Shown here: in pieces, positions 21,957 to 32,944 of the stretch | How positions within the stretch are numbered: the stretch's first letter is position 1 | Layout: each line of letters begins with the position of its first letter | Assembly: GCA_037176885.1 (NCBI GenBank) | Contig: JAWWNJ010000122.1 | Span: forward strand, 372,001 to 436,000 | Source of the DNA: Favolaschia claudopus | Taxonomy: Eukaryota > Basidiomycota > Agaricomycetes > Agaricales > Mycenaceae | Direction of reading: 5' to 3' | DNA: 64,000 nt | The notes under the pieces: model-generated | Seen by the model: the letters and a program-made list of their open reading frames with translations, nothing else | The model's database searches: none | Told to the model about the DNA's origin: nothing | Position numbers and translations under genes: made by a program

Positions 21957-24215
21957 TAAGGCTGGATATAATTATGATTATATTTGAATATAATTGATTA
22001 TAATCCTAAAATTATGATTAAATATGGGGGCCCCCCATAATCTCAGTCTGAGGAATATGAGGGATTACAGTACAATTATATTACAGTACGGGGTCCGTAT
22101 TTACAGCAGTTTGCAGATGTAATGACACCACGTCGCATCACATGAGAAGAAAGCACAAAAAACACGTCTTCTTCTCTCCTTCGTATCTCTCTCGTTTCGA
22201 CGACAAATAGCATGATTTTGGTATCGGAGGACTCGCCGTAATCCGGGCTTCAAAACAACTATCTTTTATCGCCGAAATCCTGACTTCATTTTGGCCGACA
22301 TCCACCTTGCTCGTCATCGTCATCGCCGTCTTGGACGCAATTCTGGAGAGAATGCCTCGTGTGTAGGCGCGTTAGGTAGGCAGTTCTAGTCGCTTTCAAT
22401 CTATATGCATTTGTAGCGCGGATTCAGGTTAGATAACTTATTGTTCTCGTGTCTCTTCTCTACTTCCAGCGTGATCACAGTTTTGTTCTCTGGTTTTGTA
22501 ACTTTTGTTCCTTCTCAGGTGCGCGTAACAATTCTCTGCCGTGCGGTGTATAGCACCAGTGGGGTGCGTCCTCAAAAGGAAAGGACGCTAATTTTTCGCC
22601 AAATTTCGCTGTGGCGTATTCTATTTTTTTCTCGTTTGCCACTGGAGCCTGCGTGGTTTACTTACTATTAGCCACTTTGTACCACACATACAATACTAAG
22701 CATGCCAGATGACTATTTTCTGGAGATCTTAAGACTCATTCTGTGTGCATATAGGTGGTCTGGACAGACCGAAGGGATTGGCTAAAGCGATCACCCATCA
22801 GTCACGTGTCTCCTCATTCTTTTCGTCTCGCCCGCCTCCGCATCGCGCCTTTGGCTCGGTGACTCCGTTTGAGACCTTCTCTTCTCCAGCCCCTCCCCCT
22901 CCATGACCTCGAGTCTCCTTCCCCGCTTCTAGTCTTGTCCCCCCGTCGCCGTCATACCCCTCTTTTTTCGTGCCCACCCACCCATCCCTAGTTAGTTTTG
23001 CTATTTCCTGCGCACTCACGTAGCTACGGATTTGTTCTGTATTCTTTAGTTGCGTAGGGGCTGCCTCGGCTCCTTCGTCTTCGGGCGGAGTGCAGCGAGC
23101 TCCATTTCGGAGTTCACGCCCAATATATCAATGGCTTGCTTACACATCTCTCCCTCTCGAGAACTCAGGCCAATCCACGCTGCTATGCACATGGAGTAAG
23201 ATCAAATGGTCCCAAACAAATTATTCTGATAAGTTGTTATATACACCCGGCAGCCACAATTTAAACTTGCACATATGCCAAGAGCGACCAAAAATGCCTT
23301 CCAAGTGCGCCTACACATGGGCGATTCCGTCCAGAATCGCGCCGAGCGCGACAATGTTGGAGAAGCTGGATGTCAAGTGGATGTCGGCCAAAAAGAAAGT
23401 CGGAATTTTGCCAATAAAATACCAGCGTCTCGAGGTCCGGACTAAGGCGACCTCATACGTACAAGAATAGTCGAGATTGGGCAAGAAACGAGCAAGAACG
23501 AGGCGATACAAGAAGACGTGTTTTTTGTGCTTTCTTCTCATGTGATGCGACGTGGTGTCATTACATCTGCAAACTGCTGTAATCGTAATCTTGAGGGAGG
23601 GTAGGAGTAGTGAAATGCCTTTCTGTCGGCCACAATACATGGATTATGGGACCCATAGTACATGACCCATAGTATGTGAATAATCTAGGCTTATCTGTAC
23701 CTAGTAGCCAAACTTGAACCATAATTTGGCTTTGTTTATAGCGTGATCTCAACTTGAACTGGACATGATGCCGGCTCAGAGCTAGTTGTCGGATTGCATG
23801 GTGGAAGGGAACACATAGGGTAGTCTGACTTACCTACAGGAGCAACAAATTTAAAATTCTCGCATATTCTTACATGTTGCACAATTTCCAAATATGGACG
23901 GAAGAGTGTTTGCTGCCGGATTCTGCGAAGAGGGAGGGCTTCAAAGGAACAACAAACAGTATGGGCAATGTATATTACCTTGACATTACCATAGGGAACT
24001 AGTTGGCGACTGTATTTCCGATGTTTCTTGCACCTGCAAACCGGTCAACAAATATTTCAAAATAATCAATTAAATACGATTAAATACAGTTACTCTGAGA
24101 TTAAAATACATTATAATACGCTCACGATTAAATATGCGACCAAACCGCCAGATTATATTAAGATTATGATACATTATCGGTCGGAAGCGTATTTAATCAT
24201 AATGTTCCAGCCCTA
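21957..24215. mobile_element. hAT-like non-autonomous element, 2,259 bp
   Basis: An 8-bp duplication ATGAGGAA flanks it (21949-21956 and 24216-24223). The termini are TAAGGCTGGA and TAGGGCTGGA. Just inside both ends lie AT-rich word clusters around ATTATGATTA and GATTAAATA (21965-22025 and 24060-24205). No transposase frame is present. A diverged inverted pair of about 280 bp is inside it (22103-22370 and 23315-23584). The 8-bp duplication and TA(A/G)GGCTGG ends fit the hAT superfamily. Confidence 0.7.
22103..23584. repeat. Long inverted arms inside the hAT-like element
   Basis: The sequence at 22103-22172 (starting CAGCAGTTTGCAGATG) is the near-exact reverse complement of 23515-23584. The match continues with more divergence to about 22370 and 23315. 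The inner arms can be read as related peptides, for example ILTSFWPTSTLLVIVIAVLD against IPTFFLADIHLTSSFSNIVA. Divergence plus shared reading suggests an old inverted duplication of a coding remnant, or simply a fold-back element. No family is recognised. Confidence 0.6.
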
Positions 24216-24223
24216 ATGAGGAA

Positions 24224-24866
24224 AATCCATAAAACACCAGCCTACCAAGTTGGTAGACCCCAAAGGCTGGTCTAACCGACGTCAAACACGTGAGTTGATG
24301 GGTCAGATCCAGAGATCTGACGCCTCTTGGTCCACGGTGGACAATTTTCGGCGCGTCTCAAGTCTTCCAAACTCCAACAGATTTTGCTCTTTAGACATCT
24401 AGTATAAATGGGTAACATATAGAACATGCTCAAGCCTTGAATACTATACACTTGCACATATCAAGAATATGAGCGAGTCGACGCCAATTAGGCATCAAAG
24501 GCTGGCATCGGCCGAAATCGAACCGTATCGATCTCGGCTACCGTAACCTTCGGCATGGTGCGACAAGAGGTGTCAGATCTCTGGATCGCACACACTGATC
24601 CGAAGACCCCCCCCCCAGATTGGGAAGTAAGTCCGAAAGCCATCAATAGTACCTCTGTGCCCAGTATTTGTGGGTTGTAGAGCATAAAAGTTGTCAGGAG
24701 CAATACTGAGGGTCAGATTACCCTACATAGGCATTTACCTGGGTGTAGAGAGGGATCTGTGGCGAGATGAAAGGCGGACTGGCTTGTCCGAAAGAAACCG
24801 ATGGTTCGGACATTTCGGAATCGACGTCAGAACGTAACGAAAACGTGACCACCACGCGAGTGTTGA
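24224..24866. other. Intergenic with a dispersed CAGATCTCTGGATC word
   Basis: Inverted copies of a word around CAGATCTCTGGATC occur at about 24305, 24572 and 25327. A related GAAATCGAACCGT word occurs at about 24514 and 25445. These look like pieces of an older repeated element into which the 24875 MITE inserted. No gene was seen. Confidence 0.4.
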
Positions 24867-24874
24867 TGTGTGTC

Positions 24875-25315
24875 TAGTGTTGCCGGGAGCTGAGTTGGAG
24901 CTGAACTCGAGTTGATTGCCCATCAGCTCGCTGTCAGCTCGAGTTGACCGGAGCTGGCTCAGAGCTGATACCGGATAAGTATGGGAATCTAGTGTCCCAG
25001 GGTTCATCTTTCCACCCGAAGGGCAAAATTTTAGGGGAGAATGGACCAAATTTTTATGTGGAAGGTTTTCCTGAGCTCTCTTCAAGCTCAAACTGCTTTT
25101 TATACGTCGAAAACGGCCAAGAAACGGCCAATACAGAAACTGGGGAGGGAGTGTGATGTCACTCAGTTACACCACCCGAAATGTCACGTCGTCCGCTTTG
25201 GGTGACGAGGGTGGAGTCGAGGCGAGCTGGCATCACCTCGAGGTGCCGCTTTTGGGAAGGGGTCGAGTTAGAGTTGAACTCAGCTCGGAGCTAGCTCCAG
25301 CTTCCGGCAACACTA
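24875..25315. mobile_element. hAT-like MITE full of GAGCTGAGTTG words (441 bp)
   Basis: It is flanked by a perfect 8-bp duplication TGTGTGTC (24867-24874 and 25316-25323). The ends are TAGTGTTGCCGG on both sides in inverted orientation. The subterminal parts are dense in AGCTGAGTTG, GAGCTC and CTCGAGTTGA words. No coding capacity. It shares the TAGTGTT terminus with the elements at 19849 and 60455 but not their internal words. Confidence 0.85.
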
Positions 25316-25323
25316 TGTGTGTC

Positions 25324-26891
25324 CGATCCAGAGATCTGACACCCCTTGTGGTGCGACGTGCTGCGACGTGGCAGAGTTTCCCAGAGATGTCACAGCTGTC
25401 ACGTTTCCGAACATTTCCGGTGACAGGGATCAGGCCGCGGAACTGAAATCGAACCGTGCCCGTCCCGCGTACCCTACCCACCCTCGGAGAAACAATTTAG
25501 ACACTCCGAGATTCCGCCGCGCCGATTTCGGCCAACCAACCTCATGACCACACTGGCACGTGATCGCCCCACGATCGTGTCCCTCACGCCAAGCGGTAGT
25601 GCGCCACCGACAACCCCGTTTGGAGAAACACAGCCCTTCGTTGCGGGAATCATTGCAGAGAGTTTGAAGGATCAAGGGCAGCCGAATGATTACCAATTAG
25701 TGATACAGTCAATGTACTGCTAGACTCCGACATGGGCCGATAAACGGCCCGCAGTGAGGATAATGGAATATTGATTGATTGATTGATGGGGGGCCGACTC
25801 GATTACACCGCCTAGGTGCACAATGTGACGGGCGGAGGTCTTGATCGGCGACATCCGGAGCAGCAGCGAAGACTACGGAGCCGATAATACGATGACCAGA
25901 AGACCGCCACAGCTGCAACGGGCGGACACGTTACGGAGACCCAAGTGGGTCAGCGCCAACAGTCTTCGATCCGCGACCGCGTGTGCTGGAGAGCCACGAC
26001 ACAGCGTCGACGCTCTACCAGAGAGAATGCTGGGTTGTATTGGGTCGGAAGTTTATTTGGCAAGTTTTACGCTCAAGGGGGAGCAACAGTATGTTGTTCC
26101 GTATATTTTACATATTCTCCATCATGCCCTCTACTTATTCATCCGCTGTGCAAGCTGAAAAATTGCATTTTCAGAATGTTGCCTAATTTGGCAATATATC
26201 AATGGATTTTGATGGAAATTATGGGTCAGAAATACGTGTCTGGTCCTCCCAAGTCCCTCCAGCACTTCAAATCATGCAAAACGCATACTCAATGGCCGAC
26301 AATCGTTCAAAAACCCGCCGTCCATCACTTCTAATATATAACAACCGCAGGCACGAGGACATTTTTGTTTATATTGTCTGTTTATAAGCGACTACATCAC
26401 TTCTGTCTATAACGAGTATTGCATGCACACAAGTAAGGGGGATATTCCTCATTGTATCGATCGAAGGCGTGGAATCGCTGTATAACTAGATCTATCGTGA
26501 TCTTTCACCTTGTGAGGGATTCCGCGCCCGGAAAGAAGGGAGACGCATCAAGGCTCAGCGTCGCGAGGCAATGGCGTAGTTGCTCCAGCAGAGAGTGGAA
26601 AACGAGAAACGATGGTATAATTCCCTGCAGAAACGTAGCGAAGTTGGGCTATCGTCCGTTCGCAGTGTCCGATCCATGAGCGCACGCAAAGTTTCGAGAA
26701 TTACAGGCACAAAGCCACATACCCGAAGTACTTGCGTGTTGAAACGCGAAATCAGGACGGCCATTCAAGAGCCCTACGCTGACGAAGGCGATGACGCCGA
26801 AAAGTGAGGTAAATGAGGTGGCCATCTCGTCCGGTGTGTGTGAACGGGAGCGCTTGCCGAGGAAGAGATTCAGGTATGTAAGTGAAGCAAG
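25324..26891. other. Intergenic, nothing firmly recognised
   Basis: Short open frames occur, for example 26580-26807 plus with a charged helical peptide VENEKRWYNSLQKRSE, but there is no family resemblance. A GATT(GATT)n tract lies at about 25771-25787. No terminal repeats were identified. Confidence 0.4.
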
Positions 26892-27150
26892 TGTTGGAAT
26901 AATCGGCTAACCAAGCCGAACCATGCCGAGGCGCATCACCGCCTTCGGTACGGATCTTTACTAAGCACGCCCAAACGCGAACTTTCCAGTTTATTCTCTA
27001 GATAGTCTCCTACTCCTACTTGACTCAGTTTGACTCATTATTCAGAACATTCTAGTATATTTTGTAGAGTATAAAAGCTGTAACAATTTACCTACCAAAT
27101 TATCAATTATCTTCTTCTCTATTCGCTCTCAAATTCGTTCTATCTGTTAA
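26892..27150 (+). mobile_element. Copia-type 5' LTR
   Basis: It starts TGTTGGAATAATCGG, contains a TATAAAAG box at 27070-27077, and ends just before a primer-binding-site-like GGTTATGGGCCC at 27152. That sequence complements the anticodon-side half of initiator tRNA-Met, as used by many Ty1/Copia elements. Gag follows directly. I cannot define the last base exactly, and no matching 3' LTR is present in the window. Confidence 0.6.
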
Positions 27151-27232
27151 AGGTTATGGGCCCCGCCCGCGCATAAATAACCTAGAACGAATACTGCTTA
27201 CCTCTACACACTCCAAGTAACCCAACAACACT

Positions 27233-27799
27233 ATGTCCACCAACACATTCTCCTCGACTGCGAAACTCGGCGAATACTTCGCCAAACTCCCCGCTTGCAA
27301 GGCCGACGGAACAAATTGGGTCTTCTTCCGTGATAGATTCATCTTCGCGGTTGAAGCTGCCGGCCTCGACAATCATCTTGATGACAGTGCCCAAGGAACC
27401 GCAAAGGCACCGGCTGCGCCTGCCGTGGCTGATCCCGAGAAACCCACAGCAGACGAAACTCGCTTGATGAATGAATATTTTGCGAAGCGGCGGATCTGGA
27501 AATCGGAACAAGCAGTACTCAAGCAGGGACTGGCTTCGGTCATACCTGATTCCTTGTTCTTGAAAGTCAAGGGTGCGGCAAATGTGAAGGAGATGTGGGA
27601 GAAGGTGACGGCGGAATTTGAAAAGAAGTCAAAGATGGTCACGGTTGATCTGCGCAGAAAGCTGGGGGAGATGTTAAAACTCACCTCGACAAATTACAGA
27701 AGATCCGGGAGGACCTAATAGCCATGGGTGCCGACCCCGGAGACGACAACTTTGTTGCGATTGTCCTCGGATCCCTCCCCTCGGCATTTGAGACGTACC
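27233..27799 (+). pseudogene. Truncated Copia gag
   Basis: MSTNTFSSTAKLGEYFAKL starts about 80 bp after the primer-binding site. It is followed by KADGTNWVFFRDRFIFAVEA, a Pro/Ala insert and a typical gag helix region (NVKEMWEKVTAEFEKKSK). A one-base frame change near 27675 is needed to continue to THLDKLQKIREDLIAMGAD and VLGSLPSAFETY, all typical of Ty1/Copia gag (UBN2-type). The protein stops abruptly at 27796-27799, where unrelated sequence (copy A of the 8.9-kb duplication) begins. Protease, integrase and reverse transcriptase are absent. The duplicated block therefore landed inside, or became joined to, this retroelement. Confidence 0.75.
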
Positions 27800-30700
27800 C
27801 CCTCTCGCTTTGTTTTGATTCGCCTTTGACAAATTTTCAGGAATTCCTGACGATCCTATTGCTCGAAGAGTTCGCGCCATGCCGTCCGATTTTTTTCTGT
27901 ACACAAATCGCTTTATTTGTGATGCGCGGACCGTGAACTCGGCAGGCTGTGGAAAGAGCTTTCGAGAGACTGATCCACACATAGTTGCACAGCTACCACG
28001 CCACGTTCAGGTTGCGTTTTCCGGTACGTGTTAACCTATACATTCATTCAGCTCTTAATCTTATTTTTTTGTAGCGTATATCTCTGCGCGTGGGGCAGTT
28101 TCTGTGCTCATGATGCGCCAAATGTCGAATACAGCTGCGACGCGACTGGGCGCTGCACCATTTTCGGAGCTGGTTTCTGAGATGCAGTATCGCGATCATG
28201 CAGATCAAGAACTGTATCTTGCGGCTGCGAAATCCTACGGTCATCAAAAAGTTCCACCTTTTTCTGCATTTAATGACCCCTCTGGATATGCCGGGCTCCC
28301 TCCATCTGTAAAATATTGTCGAGCCATGTTTACATATTACACCTCGGCGATTGGGATTTTTATTGAACGTGCTACGGCGGCCTTGCCGTTGGGGGTGGCT
28401 AAAGCGGACCATACGTTTGATGTTTGTTCATCTTCTGCTAGCTTCTATCTTGACTATTTCTTACATTTAATTCAGGTTCTCAAGCACACTGGACGAGTCA
28501 AGGGCGAGCGAATATTCGCGGCCATCTATACAGTTGTAAACGAACACGAACAGATTCGCAGGCACTCGTTTGCACTCACCAAGTCTTTGAACCAGGTGAA
28601 AGAGATGTATCTGGGAATTATCCAAGGGTTGAAAGATTCTGGCAATCCACCAACTCAAATTCTCTACACGGATTCACCTCAAGGTATGTTTATATTTGTT
28701 CCGTATGTTCACATCTCATCACCGCCGTATATAGCTGAGCGGTCATTTTACGAGTCTATCAACAGTACATTGAGCAAGGACGTGGAGCCAGTCACCAACT
28801 GGACTGACTGTCCACCATTCAAGAATGGTGGGAAGACCAAACCCACGCCGCGAACTGTGACTGTCACGCCGTCACATTCGCGAACTCCATTTCCCTCTAC
28901 TTACCCCGGGCCCGCCTTTTTTGCTGGAATTGCCCTTCCGCTAACGCATGTCTGTTATCTTACATACACGTGCTGTTTTCCCTCAATTTTTCCACTGCTT
29001 CCGGTTGGTCAACACAAAAATTGTCATCCCCGCCGATATTTGCGGCGCACCACTGCGTGGAGCTGCCGCGCGGCGTGTATGACAATTTTCGTGTTGACTG
29101 ACCGGAAGCAGTTCCAAAATTTCGGAGTAGTTGCCGCTGTATTTTCGTGTTGAATAGATTTCTTCTTTGTTTTGTAAGTGGTATTGTGTTGCGGGCGCCG
29201 GCCCGTACGGCTGGGGTTTTCCACCCCAGACCCCCGACCGCTGCGCGGCGCTTTCCGCTCGCCGCGGAGGCCCACTGCGTGGAGCTAGCGCTCGCCGCGC
29301 GGCTCGAATTAAATATGTGCTACAGTTGTTTGGTGCCGAAATAAAAATACAACGGTGAGGATCGAACTTGCGACCACGCGCAAAACATAATATGGATCCA
29401 ACGACACACGCTACCCATAGAAGAATGAAGAGACGCCAATGGATAATTCAATAAATATAACACAGGGGTATCACACTGTCACACCGTCACTGTGACAGTT
29501 CGCGGCGTGAGTTCAAATTTCCCATTCTTGTGTACCGCAGGTCTTCCGACAGCCGTGACATCTGACTCGATGGTCATCGAGCAGCTCGCAAACGACATGC
29601 TCAGTACAGCGAACCACACATCTCCGGCCACACCTTTTCTGGTCGCCCTTGCTGTCAAGACAGAACATGGATCCGATGGATTAGCACATGCGACATTCAT
29701 CCAGCTCCGCACTCAGGATCGGATATGCATTTTTAACGTGCGATTTGCTGTATCTTCCTTTGAATCTGGGCTGACTATATTATTTAGGTTGCAGATCTCA
29801 CCTCGCCAAGTCGCCTTCTTCCCTCGTTGCGAGCTGTTTCAACCAGTCCTTCCATAATCAAGATTGGGCATTCCATCCGGCAAGCGCTCGAAGCAATCTC
29901 TGAAATTTTCGCCGTCTCCGAGCTTGCGCAAATTCTCAAAGATAAGATGGGTGCACTACTGAGCTTGCGAGAGGAGTGCAATGTCTTGTGACCAGCGGAG
30001 TGCCGTGTTACACGTGACGCTCCTCTTCTGACTTCCATGACCGACACACGGCACCACGACCTGGAGATCAGCCGGTTAGATTCTCGGCTGTCTTCCCCTC
30101 ACCCGCACAGAACTATGGGTGCCCCATCCGGAATATAAATATCTTGAGAATGAAGCGACAGTCACAAGAGAGCTCCCATCCTCGATCTTGGTAAATATGC
30201 AAAACTCAAGGGAGTCGTTGATGAACCTTCGGTTTCGCTTCATGCGCTTGCCGGAACTGCTCTTCGCAAGGCGTTCTTGCCGCCTGATGTCACCCGATAT
30301 CCTCCCAACTCAGACGAGCTGACTCAACTTTTGGCCCGTGAAATCGACTGCCATTGGCAGATTTTTGTTTCTCTTCTTGGTCGTGATTCTATTGGGCTTC
30401 CCTTGCAGCCGCAGCAGGAGAAGACCGATGGTCAGCTAGTTACCTTGGTGCAAGGCTGTAAGCCTGTAGCAGAAGGCAGCATCATCGGGCATCATCCTGG
30501 TTTTATTGACGCAATAATGGATGACCGAGGGCATCGGAAGCGTATTAATGTCACGTCTAGTCGATTTCTAATTCAGATTTCCAAGGTACGGAGCGTGCAT
30601 TACAATTTTCACCTCCTAATAAACCTGGTTTACAGGTCCTCGTTCCCGGCGCCATCCACTCATTACACCAAGAAGGCCCGTGGACCATTGTTCTCTGACA

Positions 30701-32141
30701 ACGCCAAAGAAATGGTACAGCACTTGCTCGACACCGCACGTAACGGATATTTATCCGATCCGTTGGGTGTTCCCCTTTACTTCCTCATGGGAAAAGACAA
30801 CGATGGTCTCAATATCTATCGAACCATTCGAGGCACCAATTCGGTTGAAGGTGGTGTACACATGGCTATTCGTCGCATCTTTGGCTCGTTACAAGCATCA
30901 CCCGAGTTGGCTGAATGTCTGGTTATCAATTGGATACTCCGTCGCAATACGCGGATGAGATTAGCAAAGAAAGTTGATCCTTTCCCAGCTTTAATTTTTT
31001 TTTCCAGGTTGGATTCCATAACCGCACAGGTCACAAATATAAAGGCCACTTCGATCTGTGGATTCGAGACGAAATTGTGGAACTGGCCACTGCAGTCGGA
31101 ACGACGACATCTTTCCCTCGTCCGCGAGTGCTCTCGACTCGTATCGCAACGTCCGAGACAATTGGGATCCTTCCGATCGACAGTACCCTTGCTCAAGATT
31201 TGAACATAACAACTCTTCCTCGACCTCGTATCACTGGTGTCCCTCATCATCGTGACATGCCCGTTCACACATTGACTCGACTGTCGACAAAGCCAACAAA
31301 CCTGTACCAGTATCTTCAGCTTCGACAACGCGTCTTATACGCAGTTTTTCCCCCTCACACCCGCATGGAGTTTTCAACGTTCAACATTTATATCATCGAC
31401 CCACAGTTCAGGAAAGCCGGTAAAACTGTGTATCCCCCTCACGAGGATTACAAGAACATCGATTTTGTCAAGTTTTGTCGATTTTGGAATCTTCTTGTCA
31501 ACGGTCAGTCTCGAACGGAAACGGAATCCAATAAACGGTTGTATTATAAAGTTCCCCTACAACTGGAGGCACATCACAAGAAGACAATACTATGGAAATC
31601 CGAGCGTTCTACGCTCGGAAATGGATTGAACCATACCTCCCTTCAACCATTCCGAGCACTTGTTAACTCAGCAGATAAGTTAACTACGCAGATGTCTTGC
31701 CTGCTATGCCGCTTCCAGACGGCGAGTTGGATCTCTCGTTAACAGGTTTGAATTTGAGATTGGTGCTTGAATATGAACTCACCAAACTTTACAGGGGGAT
31801 TAGATCCTACGTCTTTCAATCCGATGGCAGCGCTCCCGCAACCAGGAACCATCCCGGACGCCGATTTCGTTGAAGATGAACCAATCGAATTAACACACCG
31901 TGAAATACAGGCTATGGATATTGATCCCCCACCACTCCCCCCACCCTCTCAGTTAATCCAACAACGAATGCAGCAGAGCTTGTTACCTGGCGCAGGTCCG
32001 GCGGTTGTTGGCAAGGGAAAGAAGATCGCCACCGCAGACCGCTGCGCCGTGTGTACTCACTACTTGTGTCATGACTGCAAGGGGAAGGGAGGTCGAAAGT
32101 TCTGTCGCTGCAATCACGGACCAGCACCGGCGAAGGTTTGA
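27800..32141 (+). pseudogene. Copy A of DUF6729/DDE transposase with exonuclease fold, 5'-truncated
   Basis: Same gene as 40036-45028 but starting inside its third intron, so the first exons (including the YKRGDFFDRPPHPVFAL segment) are missing. It keeps the second half of the DUF6729-like zinc region, the DDE residues (DHTFDV, YTDSPQ, GTNSVEGG), the embedded exonuclease-like segment and the C-terminal CAVC..CHDC zinc tail (about 32040-32115). It has the same insertions (28844-29509 and about 29944-30189) and the same frame breaks as copy B. With no promoter or start, it cannot encode the full protein. Confidence 0.8.
28844..29509. repeat. Insertion inside the transposase gene, copy A
   Basis: CACGCCGCGAACTGT at 28844-28858 is inverted at 29495-29509. 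The enclosed DNA interrupts the protein between the segment ending in FKNGG and the exonuclease-like part. It holds a 119-bp hairpin (28994-29112, ends ACTGCTTCCGG) and a GC-rich patch. It also has a minus-strand tRNA-like patch at about 29340-29412 with GTAGCGTGTGTCGTTGG (A-box-like) and AAGTTCGATCC (B-box-like). It may be spliced out or be a decayed MITE/SINE cluster. Confidence 0.55.
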
Positions 32142-32730
32142 AAGAGCGAGGCGTACATTGCCCGGAAGCGGATGGGTGGGAGTTGAAGCTTTGGATATCA
32201 TTTGTACGCGCTTGGAATCATAGTCTTCCCGCCTATCGCACGCAGGCACTTCTTCTAAGCTCGAATTGAATCAAAAAGACTCCGACTGAAACTCAGTGGC
32301 CGCTCATCGCCGCCTTTCCGATTTGCACAATGTCCGCCAAGTAATGGTTATGAGAGAGTCAGGGTCACAATACAAGGTGTGTGACAACGCATATTTCCCC
32401 GCATATTCACTGACAACTTCTCCAGTTTACTGGCGTCTCACCCTACCTACCTCTCTTTAGCATCTGTATGTGATGTTTCCGTCGCCACTGCTGCCGTTGA
32501 CTCCTTGAATATAGGAGGTGCATTGCTGCTGGGATTTTATCACGGTCGACAGATTCTGAGCAAGTCAGACCACCTTAATGTTTTCGACACTCGGTGCGTT
32601 CCACGTCAACCCCCTGTCGATCAGTTCCACAGTACATTTGTTGGTATATAGATGGGTTGAATATATGTGGTTAAACACTCAAGTATGGTGCCGACGACGA
32701 GGGCGAGCAATATAATAAAAAGAGCCGAAA
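32142..32730. other. Downstream of the transposase gene, copy A; possible coding remnant
   Basis: No firm gene. Frames such as DGWELKLWISFVRAWNHSLPA (32160-32215) and SLASVCDVSVATAAVDSLNI (32455-32515) read smoothly and could be remnants of another transposon protein. The corresponding copy B stretch is 45029-45617. Confidence 0.35.
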
Positions 32731-32920
32731 CAACCTGCTGTAGGTTGATAATCAGCTGTACGGGCTGGCGAGGGATAGGTTGAAATTGTACCCTACTGGT
32801 TGATAAATAACCTATGGGAATCAACCTATCGAGGGGTGATTAACAACCTAACCCAGCTGATTCTCAACCTATATTGCGCTGATTATTAACCTATCATAGG
32901 TTGATCCTTAGGTTGATTTT
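32731..32920. repeat. AGGTTGAT-word array, copy A
   Basis: About ten copies of (T)AGGTTGAT or its reverse complement ATCAACCTA lie in 190 bp between the transposase gene and the Helitron Rep frame. Orientation switches from mostly direct to mostly inverted and back. This looks like the subterminal binding region of a DNA transposon or a compact MITE, but I cannot define ends. The same array is at 45618-45807. Confidence 0.6.
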
Positions 32921-32944
32921 GCCGCCGCCCCAGAGCTGACGACA

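Noticed and set aside
22798..23470. Protein-coding gene inside the hAT-like element
   Set aside because: Frames on both strands are short, overlap each other and show no transposase or host motif.
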